From the NCBI RefSeq assembly GCF_034424525.1, contig NZ_CP139979.1:1879501-1943500 (forward strand): 64,000 nucleotides of DNA, given 5' to 3'. Origin of the DNA: Sphingobium yanoikuyae (GTDB lineage Bacteria; Pseudomonadota; Alphaproteobacteria; Sphingomonadales; Sphingomonadaceae). Within the stretch, counting starts at the first letter, position 1, and every line of letters begins with the position of its first letter. The notes beneath the pieces were generated by a model. It was not told where the DNA came from and did not search any database. It saw nothing but the letters and a program-made list of their open reading frames with translations. A program made the position numbers and the translations under genes. Below, piece after piece: positions 43,734 through 51,768 of the stretch.

Positions 43734-44918
43734 TCAGTCGCGCCGAAACAGGGCCGCGATCGCATCTGGCTGTTCGATCGGTATGTGATGTGCGGCACCG
43801 TCAACGACGACATGACGGCCCGCATCGACTGACATGGCAATCTCCTGCCCCAGTTCGGGAGGCGTCGCATGGTCCAGCGCGCCGGAAAGCACCTCTACCG
43901 GCACTTTGATCTGGGAAAGCAGCGATCGGATATCGTCGCGATTGAGCACTGCGGCATCAAGCGCAAAGGCAAGAGAAGCCGGGTCATGCGAAGCCATGGC
44001 CTCGCGTTCGCTGGCCGCCTCGCCGGGGTGCGCCTTTACCCACCCCGGCGCGGTTGTCATGCGTTGAATTTCGCTCAGCGCCCGATGTCGCGCACCCTCG
44101 TCCAGCAAGGCCGCGCGACGGTTTCGCCATGCCCCCAACCGTTCGGGGTACTCGGCACGCGCACTGCTATTCACCACTACAAGGCGTTCAACAGCATGCG
44201 GATGCCGGATAGCGAGCCGCAGTGCGATCATGCCGCCTTGGCTGTGGCCGACGATCGTCGCCGGCGTCGCTCCATTCTCTGCAATCCACAGTGCCAGATC
44301 ATCTGCAATGCCGTCCAGATCGAAACCATCGCGCCAGCCACTGACGCCATGGCCCGGCATGTCGAAGGTGACTAACCGCTTGCCCGTTCCCATTCGGTCG
44401 GTCAGCGGGGTCCAGAACTGGCGGTTCAGGAACAGGCCGTGCAGGAAGAGAACGGGACGTCCGCTGCCGCGGTCGTCCCAACCATAGAGCACGCCATTGA
44501 TCCGCGCCTGTCGCGATGGCGCTGCGCTGTGCCGTGCCATCGCGATCAGCAGCGAATCCTCGAATATCTGATATCGCGCGATCAGGCCGTCACGGATCGT
44601 GAACCGGATGGCGTAATCACTGTCCACGATGGCATCGGCGGGTTGAACGCGGTGTCGAAACCGCCCGAGGGCGATGACGTCCCCGCCGTCTCCGATCACG
44701 CGCTCGACCGAAAAGGCCAATGGGCGAAAGCCGGTGGGAAAGCGTTCGAGCCAGCGGCGCACCCCATCGCGCCCCTGCATAATCCCAACCGTGACGACCG
44801 CCGGGTCGCCGTCGACGTGCCAGATCGCCTCGGGGTGGACGCAGTCGAGCGCCGCATCGACATCGCCAGCGCCAAAAGCAGCGAAGTATCGTTCGACCAG
44901 AGCGACGTTCTCACCCAT
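43734..44918 (-). CDS. SnoaL-like domain fused to an alpha/beta hydrolase
   Basis: 394 residues. Residues 1-130 form a SnoaL/NTF2-like cone (VALVERYFAAFGAGDVDAALDCVHPEAIWHVDG; GRDGVRRWLERFP). Residues about 140-394 form an alpha/beta hydrolase: oxyanion region LFLHGLFLNRQFW, nucleophile elbow GHSQGG (Ser), acid in SGALDHATPP and His in DGAAHHIPIEQP. The hydrolase part resembles 3-oxoadipate enol-lactonases and haloperoxidase-like esterases. It overlaps the upstream decarboxylase-like gene by eight bases, so the two act together, perhaps on a lactone. Confidence 0.88.
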   Translation of the reverse strand: MGENVALVERYFAAFGAGDVDAALDCVHPEAIWHVDGDPAVVTVGIMQGRDGVRRWLERFPTGFRPLAFSVERVIGDGGDVIALGRFRHRVQPADAIVDSDYAIRFTIRDGLIARYQIFEDSLLIAMARHSAAPSRQARINGVLYGWDDRGSGRPVLFLHGLFLNRQFWTPLTDRMGTGKRLVTFDMPGHGVSGWRDGFDLDGIADDLALWIAENGATPATIVGHSQGGMIALRLAIRHPHAVERLVVVNSSARAEYPERLGAWRNRRAALLDEGARHRALSEIQRMTTAPGWVKAHPGEAASEREAMASHDPASLAFALDAAVLNRDDIRSLLSQIKVPVEVLSGALDHATPPELGQEIAMSVDAGRHVVVDGAAHHIPIEQPDAIAALFRRD

Positions 44919-45288
44919 GACGGGTCTCCAGGACCTTGCGCAAGGCCGCGACGCCGTTCAGCGCTGCGGGAAAGCCGGCATACAGCGCCATCTGGATGAT
45001 GATCTCGACTATCTCCTCCTGCGTGGCGCCGACGTTGAGCGCACCCTGCAGATGCACTTCGAGCTGGGGACGGGCAGTGCCGAGCGCGACCAGCGCCGCG
45101 ACGGTCGCCAGCTCGCGCGTTCTGAGATCAAGGCCTGGGCGGCTGTAGATGTCGCCGAAACCGAACTCGATGATGTAACGGCCAAGATCGGGCGCGATAT
45201 CGGTAAGCGATGCGATCACCGCTTGTCCGGCTTCTCCGTCGATCTCGGCCAAACGAGCCTTCCCACGTTCAAATCGCGATTGGTTCAT
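44911..45288 (-). CDS. Carboxymuconolactone decarboxylase/AhpD-like protein
   Basis: 125 residues. The CMD family core is LDLRTRELATVAALVALGTARPQLEVHLQGALNVGATQEEIVEIIIQMALYAGFPAALNG. There is no CxxC pair, so it is a decarboxylase-type member rather than an AhpD peroxidase. Family size is normal. It precedes the SnoaL-hydrolase fusion in one operon and is divergent from the LysR gene that presumably controls it. Confidence 0.88.
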   Translation of the reverse strand: MNQSRFERGKARLAEIDGEAGQAVIASLTDIAPDLGRYIIEFGFGDIYSRPGLDLRTRELATVAALVALGTARPQLEVHLQGALNVGATQEEIVEIIIQMALYAGFPAALNGVAALRKVLETRHG

Positions 45289-45379
45289 GAGCGATCTCCT
45301 TCACCGCCCTATTTAGGTCCAACCAGCGCCTTCAGGAATGGAAGTGGAAGGAAGATCGCTTTCCAGATATGGATGACGC

Positions 45380-46264
45380 ATGGATTGGAACGACGTTCGC
45401 TATTTCGCCGCGACCTATCGGGCGGGCAGCCTGACCGGCGCTGCCAGGATGCTCGGGGTCAGCGTGCAGACGATCGGCCGTCGGATCGATGCCCTTGAAA
45501 CCGCGATCGGCTCCACACTCTTCGTGCGGCACTCGGGCGGTTACACGGCGACGCCGGATGCCGAGGCGTTGATGGCGGAAGCAGTGCAGGTGGAGGAAGC
45601 CATGGCCAGCTTCCGCGCCCGTGCGAGCGGTCGAGCCGAGACAATCAGCGGGGTGGTGCGCCTTGCGGCGCCAGAGACGATCACAACACACCTGCTGCTG
45701 CCGGCGCTGCCAGCCATGCTTTCGCATTACCCGCAACTGGAACTAGAAATCATCACGGGTATCGCTCCGGTGGGCATTGCCCGCGGCGAAGCCGACCTGG
45801 CCTTGCGTCTTGTTCCTCCGGATCACGGGGCTCTTACGGTTCGCAGGATTGGCACGATGAGACATGGCCTCTACGCTGGTGCCGGATCGATCCCCGATCT
45901 TGCTGCATCAAGGCTCGTGGGGTGGACCGACGATCATGATCTTCCCGCCTCGCGCTGGCTTTATCGCCTCGCCGGACGATCGGCGGACCTTCGTTTCAAC
46001 CATCTCGAAGCTCACCGCGCCGCCATTGTCGCGGGCCTCGGCGTGGGAATCCTGCCCTGCTTTCTCGATCCGGGTCTGTCGCGCTTGCCCTGCACGTTGT
46101 TGATGGAAGAGCCGGTATGGCTGGTAGGCCATGCTGCCGCCGAGATGTCGGTGCGGGTACGTGTCGTTTACGATGAGATCGCCGCCATCATCGCCGCAAA
46201 TGCTGACCTCCTGACGGGCCGTCGCGGAACTCGTGAGCAACTTGGCGTTGAAGAGACCCTTTAG
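45380..46264 (+). CDS. LysR-family regulator, end clipped by IS110 copy C
   Basis: 294 residues. The N-terminal HTH (WNDVRYFAATYRAGSLTGAARMLGVSVQTIGRRIDALE) and a LysR substrate domain (GVVRLAAPETITTHLLLPALPAML; GEADLALRLVPPD) are present. The stop codon TAG at 46262-46264 is supplied by the first bases of IS110 copy C, so a few original residues at the C-terminus are lost. It is close to full length and may still work. It is divergent from the decarboxylase-hydrolase operon. Confidence 0.88.
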   Translation: MDWNDVRYFAATYRAGSLTGAARMLGVSVQTIGRRIDALETAIGSTLFVRHSGGYTATPDAEALMAEAVQVEEAMASFRARASGRAETISGVVRLAAPETITTHLLLPALPAMLSHYPQLELEIITGIAPVGIARGEADLALRLVPPDHGALTVRRIGTMRHGLYAGAGSIPDLAASRLVGWTDDHDLPASRWLYRLAGRSADLRFNHLEAHRAAIVAGLGVGILPCFLDPGLSRLPCTLLMEEPVWLVGHAAAEMSVRVRVVYDEIAAIIAANADLLTGRRGTREQLGVEETL

Positions 46265-47774
46265 ACCCCATGACTGCCAGAGCCTCGGAGGCTCGAATCT
46301 GAGATGCTGATGATGGATTTGTCAGCAGCGGAGACGAGTCATGACGGAGACGGTGAAATACGTTGGTCTGGACGTTCATAAGGAAACCATTGCGGTCGCG
46401 GTTGCCGATGGGGAACGCGGAGGCGAGGTGCGTTTCGTCGGCACGGTCGCCAACGAGGACGATGCGATCAGGAAGCTGGTCAAGCGGCTGACTGGACCGG
46501 GCGTGACGTTGAACGTCTGCTACGAAGCTGGTCCCTGCGGGTATGGCTTGCATCGGCTGCTGACGAAGCTGGGACAGAATTGCATCGTCATCGCCCCCTC
46601 GATGATGCCGCGGCGCCCGGGTGACCATGTAAAGACGGACCGGCGTGACGCGATGACCCTGGCGCGGCTGCTACGCGCTGGCGAACTCACCGCAATCTGG
46701 ATACCGGACGAAGCGCACGAGGCGGTACGCGATCTCATCCGCGCGCGACGCAGCGCGCAAGATGATGCCATCGGAGCCAAGCAGACAGTGCGCAGCTTCC
46801 TGTTGCGTCATGATCGTCGTTTCGGCGGCAAGGCGGCCTGGACGAAAATGTACTGGCGGTGGTTGTCCGAGCAGCGGTTCGATTTTCCCCACCAACAGCT
46901 GGCATTCGAGGAAATGCAGAAGCGGGTGCTGGAGGCGCAGGCACGGGTTGGGCGCTTAGAAGCGGCGCTGACTGAAGCGGTGGACGCATGGTGTTTTGCG
47001 CCGCTGGTCCGCAATCTACAGGTCCTGCGCGGTATCAGGCTGGTCAGCGCTGCGACGCTGGTCGCTGAAGTAGGCGATCTCACCCGCTTCGACAATCCCA
47101 AGCAACTGATGGCGTATGTCGGCTTGGTGCCGTCCGAGCACTCCAGCGGCGCTCGGACCAAACGGGGCCGGATCACCCGCGCGGGCAACGCGCAGGCACG
47201 AACCATGCTGATTGAGGCGGGCTGGTCGTATCGACTGCCCGCTCGCGAGGAACGACGCTACCGTGAGCGGGTCATCGACTTGTCCGAGGACATCCAGGCG
47301 ATCGGGTGGAAAGCGCAGGTTCGCCTGTGCCAGCGCTACCGTCGCCTGGCGGCCACGGGCAAGCCTCAGCCCAAGGTGACCACCGCGATCGCGCGTGAAC
47401 TGGTCGGCTATGCCTGGGACATCGCCCGTCGGGTGTCGCCGGCGATAGCCGGCTGATCCACCCACGACATTAACGAGAGGAGGCGCCAGCGCGCCAACTG
47501 CATAGCCTTGGCCGGCGTGCCGCGGGCACCCGACTGTGATGGGCAATCCACGGTGTACGGTGGGGCAGGTTCGTCCGACGCCCGAACTTAGACGGAGGAT
47601 AGGCCCAGCGACGGATACGGGTAGTGCGGTAATCAACCCGCGGATGAGAGCATGATCAATCGTCGTCGATCAGGCGCCCGCGGCACACCCGCCAAGGTCA
47701 ATGCGACCGCTGGTCTCGAGGCCAGCGAAGGAGTAAACTCGGCCAGCGTCTCGGATGGCAGTCATGAGAGCGTA
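46261..47774 (+). mobile_element. IS110-family element, copy C
   Basis: 1,514 bp from TTAGACCCC to GAGAGCGTA, with the same subterminal repeats and noncoding right end (47457-47774) as copies A and B. It is inserted at the very end of the LysR gene. The flanks differ from those of copies A and B. Confidence 0.92.
46341..47456 (+). CDS. IS110-family DEDD transposase (copy C)
   Basis: 371 residues, identical to the enzymes of copies A and B, with all DEDD motifs intact. Identity across three positions indicates that the element has moved recently in this genome. Confidence 0.95.
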   Translation: MTETVKYVGLDVHKETIAVAVADGERGGEVRFVGTVANEDDAIRKLVKRLTGPGVTLNVCYEAGPCGYGLHRLLTKLGQNCIVIAPSMMPRRPGDHVKTDRRDAMTLARLLRAGELTAIWIPDEAHEAVRDLIRARRSAQDDAIGAKQTVRSFLLRHDRRFGGKAAWTKMYWRWLSEQRFDFPHQQLAFEEMQKRVLEAQARVGRLEAALTEAVDAWCFAPLVRNLQVLRGIRLVSAATLVAEVGDLTRFDNPKQLMAYVGLVPSEHSSGARTKRGRITRAGNAQARTMLIEAGWSYRLPAREERRYRERVIDLSEDIQAIGWKAQVRLCQRYRRLAATGKPQPKVTTAIARELVGYAWDIARRVSPAIAG

Positions 47775-48069
47775 CGTTTTCGACCATCCTCTCACCGGTC
47801 CCCGAGTGCGCCAGATCACGCGGATTAGCGTTCCAGCGAATGTCCTACGGAATCGGAAAAGAAAACCCGCCCGTCTTTTGACGGGCGGGCAAGGAAAGGT
47901 GTCTACGTCTCACCGAGACTCCTTCGGGTCGCTGGCTGATGCTATGCCTTCGTGTTTCGGATTCAAGGCTAAACTAGCGGGGCTGAGCAGTTTCTCAGGC
48001 TGTGTACATCGCCGCGACCGACGACCTGGAAATATGCGCTAGCCTTGCGTTTATGCGCAATCATGATCG
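47775..48069 (-). ncRNA. Possible small RNA or leader with a minus-strand terminator
   Basis: No gene lies in this stretch. Read on the minus strand it offers several hairpins (CTGAG/CTCAG around 47980; GTCTC/GAGAC around 47910-47922) and ends in the strong terminator at 47866-47889. This layout fits a small RNA or the remains of a riboswitch whose gene was removed by IS110 copy C. I could not match a known family. Confidence 0.35.
47866..47889 (-). terminator. Strong rho-independent terminator, minus strand
   Basis: CCCGCCCGTC at 47866-47875 pairs perfectly with GACGGGCGGG at 47880-47889 around a four-base loop. The plus strand has an A-rich tract to the left, so on the minus strand the stem is followed by TTTTCTTTT. 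Confidence 0.8.
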
Positions 48070-48086
48070 ATGTATTATATATACAT
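48070..48086. promoter_or_regulatory. Probable NsrR operator of globin-hmp module 2
   Basis: ATGTATTATATATACAT is a perfect dyad (6 + 5 + 6), in the same position relative to the globin start as the second site of module 1, and followed by the same ATTGGAG ribosome-binding stretch. Confidence 0.6.
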
Positions 48087-48102
48087 GATTGGAGCGCGAG
48101 TC

Positions 48103-48549
48103 GTGGACGGTGTCTCGAAAATCAGAGAAGAAGAGCTGACTCCTTTGGTGGAGGAATTTTACGCGCGGGTCCGCGCCGATCCCGCGCTTGGGCCGATTTT
48201 CAACGATGCGATCGATGACTGGCCGGAGCATCTTGGGAAGCTGACTGCGTTCTGGTCCTCCGTCATGCTCACCAGTGGCCGATACAAGGGGCAACCGGTG
48301 CCGGCCCATTTGAAGCATAAGGCCAGGATAACGCCCGCGCTGTTCGAGCGCTGGCTCGCACTCTGGGTTCAAACGACCAATGACAGGATGACGCCCGAAG
48401 CGGCAGCGGCGCTACAAGCGAAGGCGCGGCGCATCGCCGAGAGCCTGCAACTGGCGATGTTCTTCCAACTGGAGGAACGGAGTGCTGCATCGGTCGCCAA
48501 CGCGGAACGTAAGGATGCCATCGAGCGACCAGGGCAAACCCATGGCTGA
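48103..48549 (+). CDS. Truncated hemoglobin, module 2
   Basis: 148 residues from a GTG at 48103, chosen because GGAG stands eight bases upstream exactly as in module 1. ATGs at 48070 and 48085 would place the operator in the gene. The core (FYARVRADPALGPIFNDAIDDWPEHLGKLTAFWSSVML; GRYKGQPVPAHLKH) is nearly the same as module 1; the ends differ (SAASVANAERKDAIERPGQ). It overlaps the DUF1971 start by eight bases. Likely NO-related. Confidence 0.88.
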   Translation: MDGVSKIREEELTPLVEEFYARVRADPALGPIFNDAIDDWPEHLGKLTAFWSSVMLTSGRYKGQPVPAHLKHKARITPALFERWLALWVQTTNDRMTPEAAAALQAKARRIAESLQLAMFFQLEERSAASVANAERKDAIERPGQTHG

Positions 48550-48817
48550 AATCTTGCCTTACCGTTCCACGCCGGTGTTCAACCAGGACACTCTGCCGGC
48601 TGCCTTGCGCGCGCGACATGACACGAAGGCTGGTGTTTGGGGCGTGATCCGGGTTTTGGAGGGCGAACTCCGGCTAACCTACCTCGAGCCACCTTCGGAG
48701 ATCGTCCTGACGCCTGACCAGCCTGGCTTGATTCTCCCTCAGCAACCGCATTTCGTAACGCCGACAGGGCCGATGAAGATGCAGGTGGATTTTTACGATC
48801 ACATTCCCAAGCTCTGA
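48542..48817 (+). CDS. DUF1971 cupin-like protein, module 2
   Basis: 91 residues, the same length as the module 1 protein, differing at scattered positions (MAEILPYRSTPVFNQDTLP; YLEPPSEIVLTPDQPG). It keeps the RHDTKAGVWG and ILPQQPHFVTP blocks. It is placed between globin and hmp, overlapping the former. Conservation of both sequence and order supports a shared function with Hmp, which remains undefined. Confidence 0.85.
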   Translation: MAEILPYRSTPVFNQDTLPAALRARHDTKAGVWGVIRVLEGELRLTYLEPPSEIVLTPDQPGLILPQQPHFVTPTGPMKMQVDFYDHIPKL

Positions 48818-48856
48818 CATTCCGGGATTTTCAACGCATTCAAAAAGGAGAAGTTG

Positions 48857-50068
48857 ATGACGCAGCCCCTCAGCGATCAGACCATTGCGCTCGTCAAGGC
48901 GACCGTCCCCGCGCTCGAAGCGCATGGCCTCGACATCGTGAACGAGATGTATTCCCGGATGTTCCAGAACCCGAACATTCGCGACCTTTTCAACCAATCG
49001 CACCATGGTGATGCCGGTTCGCAGCCGCGGGCGCTGACCGGCGCCATTCTCGCCTATGCGAGCAACATCGAAAATCTCGGTGCGCTTGCCCCGGCGGTCG
49101 AGCGGATCGCGCAGAAGCATGTCGGCCTGCAAATTCTGCCCGAACATTATCCGCACGTTGCCGAGGCGCTCCTGGGGGCGATCAAGGCGGTGCTGGGGGA
49201 TGCGGCCACCGATGAGATTCTCGCTGCCTGGGGCGAAGCCTACTGGTTCCTGGCCAACATCCTGATCGCCCGCGAGCAGCGAGTCTACTCAGAACAGAAG
49301 GATGCGACCGGCGGATGGAATGGCTGGCGCGATTTTCGCGTCGAGGACGTCGTGCGTGAGAGCAGCGTCATCAATTCCTTCGTTCTGCGCCCCGTTGATG
49401 GCGGGGCCGTCATGCGGCACAAGCCCGGGCAATATCTGACCTTCTGGCTTGAAATTCCGGGACATCCGCCAGTCAAGCGCAACTATTCGATTTCAGCAGC
49501 CCCCAACGGCGAAACCTATCGCATTTCGGTCAAGCGTGAGCCGCTTGGTCTTGCGTCAGGCTGGCTTCATGATGAAGCCAAGCCGGGCACGGTGCTCAAA
49601 GTTGCCGCGCCTGCAGGCGAATTCTTCCTGGCAGCGCATGTCGAACGCCCGGTGATCCTCCTGTCGGGCGGCGTGGGGCTGACCCCGATGGTGGCCATGC
49701 TCGAAACGCTTGCTGAGGGCGAGGCGGGAGTCCCCGTGCACTATGTCCACGGAACTCATGACCGCGATACCCACGCAATGCGTGATCATGTTCGCGCTGT
49801 CGCTGGGCGGGGCAAGTCAATCACCGTCACCGATTTTCATCAGACCCCGCTCGAAGATGAAGTCGCAGGACGGGATTATGACGTCGCCGGCATCATTACC
49901 GACGAATGGCTGGTCGCCAACACGCCTGTAGGTGAGGCCGATTACTATATCTGCGGACCACGCCCGTTTCTGCGGCACGCCGTCTCGACCTTGTCGCTGG
50001 CTGGCGTCCCATCCGACCGCATTCATTACGAATTCTTCGGTCCGGCGGACGAATTGCTCGCCGCCTGA
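48857..50068 (+). CDS. hmp: Flavohemoprotein Hmp, module 2
   Basis: 403 residues, about 31 of which differ from module 1 by eye, none at haem, FAD or NAD motifs (EMYSRMF, QKHVGLQI, KRNYSIS, LLSGGVGLTP, YYICGPRPF). Differences cluster in two patches of the NAD-binding domain. It is an NO dioxygenase. ATG 48857 has AAGGAGAAG upstream. A hairpin follows the stop, and the membrane-protein gene of module 1 is absent. Confidence 0.97.
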   Translation: MTQPLSDQTIALVKATVPALEAHGLDIVNEMYSRMFQNPNIRDLFNQSHHGDAGSQPRALTGAILAYASNIENLGALAPAVERIAQKHVGLQILPEHYPHVAEALLGAIKAVLGDAATDEILAAWGEAYWFLANILIAREQRVYSEQKDATGGWNGWRDFRVEDVVRESSVINSFVLRPVDGGAVMRHKPGQYLTFWLEIPGHPPVKRNYSISAAPNGETYRISVKREPLGLASGWLHDEAKPGTVLKVAAPAGEFFLAAHVERPVILLSGGVGLTPMVAMLETLAEGEAGVPVHYVHGTHDRDTHAMRDHVRAVAGRGKSITVTDFHQTPLEDEVAGRDYDVAGIITDEWLVANTPVGEADYYICGPRPFLRHAVSTLSLAGVPSDRIHYEFFGPADELLAA

Positions 50069-50074
50069 CTGAGC

Positions 50075-50104
50075 GCGGAGAAGGGCGACATCGCCCTTCT
50101 CCGC
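50075..50104 (+). terminator. Hairpin after hmp module 2
   Basis: GCGGAGAAGGGCGA and TCGCCCTTCTCCGC pair perfectly over 14 bp with a two-base loop. No T-run follows, so it may act as an mRNA 3' stabiliser or a weak terminator. Confidence 0.65.
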
Positions 50105-50125
50105 GTCTACTCAAACCGCCATGTC

Positions 50126-50154
50126 GGGGGCGTCACATAAAACGGGCACAGATA
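50126..50154. repeat. Second copy of the Tn3-type terminal repeat (outer part)
   Basis: All 29 bases are identical to 38458-38486, in the same orientation, and likewise interrupted by an IS110 right end at the same base. It marks the end of another Tn3-family element whose body is gone. Confidence 0.7.
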
Positions 50155-50601
50155 TACGCTCTCATGACTGCCATCCGAGACGCTGGCCGAGTTTACTCCT
50201 TCGCTGGCCTCGAGACCAGCGGTCGCATTGACCTTGGCGGGTGTGCCGCGGGCGCCTGATCGACGACGATTGATCATGCTCTCATCCGCGGGTTGATTAC
50301 CGCACTACCCGTATCCGTCGCTGGGCCTATCCTCCGTATAAGTTCGGGCGTCGGACGAACCTGCCCCACCGTACACCGTGGATTGCCCATCACAGTCGGG
50401 TGCCCGCGGCACGTCGGCCAAGGCTATGCAGTTGGTGCGCTGGCGCCTCCTCTCGTTAATGTCGTGGGTGGATCAGCCGGCTATCGCCGGCGACACCCGA
50501 CGGGCGATGTCCCAGGCATAGCCGAACAGTTCACGCGCGATCGCGGTGGTCACCTTGGGCTGAGGCTTGCCCGTGGCCGCCAGGCGACGGTAGCGCTGGC
50601 A
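50155..50601 (-). mobile_element. IS110-family relic, copy D (right end only)
   Basis: 447 bp match the right end of copies A-C: the noncoding RNA region and the last codons of the transposase. The match breaks off at 50601. At least four substitutions separate it from copy B (for example near 50338, 50414, 50436 and 50525), so it is an older and independent insertion. Confidence 0.88.
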
Positions 50602-50691
50602 ATGGTTCCGTTCAGCGAGCCCGAGCTGATCGCCCAGGAGATCATGCGTCTCGTCGATCGATCCCGCGCCGAAGCAAGGACAAGCCTATGA
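50602..50691 (+). pseudogene. Tail of an unknown gene cut by IS110 copy D
   Basis: The last 29 codons (MVPFSEPELIAQEIMRLVDRS and on to EARTSL) of a gene whose front was removed at 50601. The stop overlaps the start of the next gene (ATGA), which suggests a former operon. Too short to name. Confidence 0.5.
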
Positions 50692-51440
50692 CGGATATCC
50701 AGCGGCTCCCGCTTCTTCGTCTCTGCGGTATCGCGGGCGTGATCGGCGCGATCCTCTGGACGCTCGGCGACGCGCTGATCATCGGGGCTAGGGCAAGTCC
50801 CGACGACTATCCGCTGATCCTGAAGACCTATGCCGATCGCATCCAGTTCGACGGTGTCGCGCTGATGCTTCCATCCTCCGAGGCGCGGCTCGCCGCGGGC
50901 GCGCTGGTGGCCGATGCCGGCATCGTCTTCTATCTCGCGGGCTGCTGGCATCTGCTCGAAGGGCTGCGTCCGGCGATGGGCTGGTGGCGCTGGCTGACCT
51001 TCGTCCTGCTGGTCGCCGGCAACGCCTGGTCTCCGCTCGGCCATGCGGGCTTCTACTATGTCGGCATGGCCTACAAGACGATCCTCGAAACGCCGGCCGC
51101 GGCCCATGGCGCGCTGCTCGATCTCGGCCAGCACTTCTACCATGTCCTGCTCATCGCCTGGTTGATGCCGATCGTGACGCTGGGCCTGGCGCTGCTGCTC
51201 CTCGGGATCGTCATCGCGCTGGGCCGCACCGCCTGGCCACGCTGGTTCGCAGCGCTGGCCAATCCCGTCTCGCTGGTCGCGATCGGCATGCTGATCGCGC
51301 GCATCCTGCCCGAGCCGGCGCACACCTGGCTTGACGGCGCCGCGTTCAACCTCGGCTGGCTCGTTGTCTATGCCGTCTCGACGGCGCTGCTCTGGAATGG
51401 TGGCCGTTCGCCGGTCGCATCACGGGACGAAGCAGCATGA
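50688..51440 (+). CDS. Multi-pass membrane protein of unknown function
   Basis: 250 residues with about seven hydrophobic helices, for example LCGIAGVIGAILWTLGDALIIGA, WWRWLTFVLLVAGNAWSPLGHAGFYYVG and MPIVTLGLALLLLGIVIALG. It looks like a DUF6796-type integral membrane protein, with no catalytic motif seen. It overlaps genes on both sides, consistent with an operon with the truncated transporter that follows. Confidence 0.75.
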   Translation: MTDIQRLPLLRLCGIAGVIGAILWTLGDALIIGARASPDDYPLILKTYADRIQFDGVALMLPSSEARLAAGALVADAGIVFYLAGCWHLLEGLRPAMGWWRWLTFVLLVAGNAWSPLGHAGFYYVGMAYKTILETPAAAHGALLDLGQHFYHVLLIAWLMPIVTLGLALLLLGIVIALGRTAWPRWFAALANPVSLVAIGMLIARILPEPAHTWLDGAAFNLGWLVVYAVSTALLWNGGRSPVASRDEAA

Positions 51441-51709
51441 CCGAAGCTGCGACAGCGACAGGCGACGAACAAGTGGGGGAGGAAGCATCAGGCGCTTTCA
51501 GCATGAAGCCACTGATGTTCGAGACCTTCGTCTGCTCGATGGCGATGATGTCGTTCGTGGCGCTCGCGGGCCCCATCGCGCGCGTGCTTGGCCTCGAGCC
51601 ATGGCAGGTCGGCGGGGCGATGACCGCGTCGGGCATCGCCTGGATGATCATGGCGCGGTTCTGGGGCGGCCTTAGCGATCGGCGCGGCGCTCGTCGCTTG
51701 ACGGCTTGA
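51437..51709 (+). pseudogene. N-terminal fragment of an MFS transporter
   Basis: 90 residues containing the first two helices and the MFS signature loop GGLSDRRGARR; the remaining ten or so helices are absent. The frame ends just after the signature, at a junction to unrelated DNA near 51700. A deletion or rearrangement border between the accessory region and the fatty-acid cluster is implied. Confidence 0.8.
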
Positions 51710-51768
51710 TTGGATCGGGGGCGCCGCGATCAAGCGTTACCGCTCGGTTAGAGAATGGGATGACCAAA

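Noticed and set aside
47900..48040. Possible TPP riboswitch, because CTGAGA and CCAGCG occur on the minus strand
   Set aside because: The spacing and the conserved blocks between them do not fit the thiamine aptamer; left as an unassigned RNA candidate.
43728..50154. Region 38.5-50.2 kb as one Tn3 transposon bounded by the two terminal repeats
   Set aside because: The two repeats are in the same orientation, whereas transposon ends must be inverted; no inverted partner was found.
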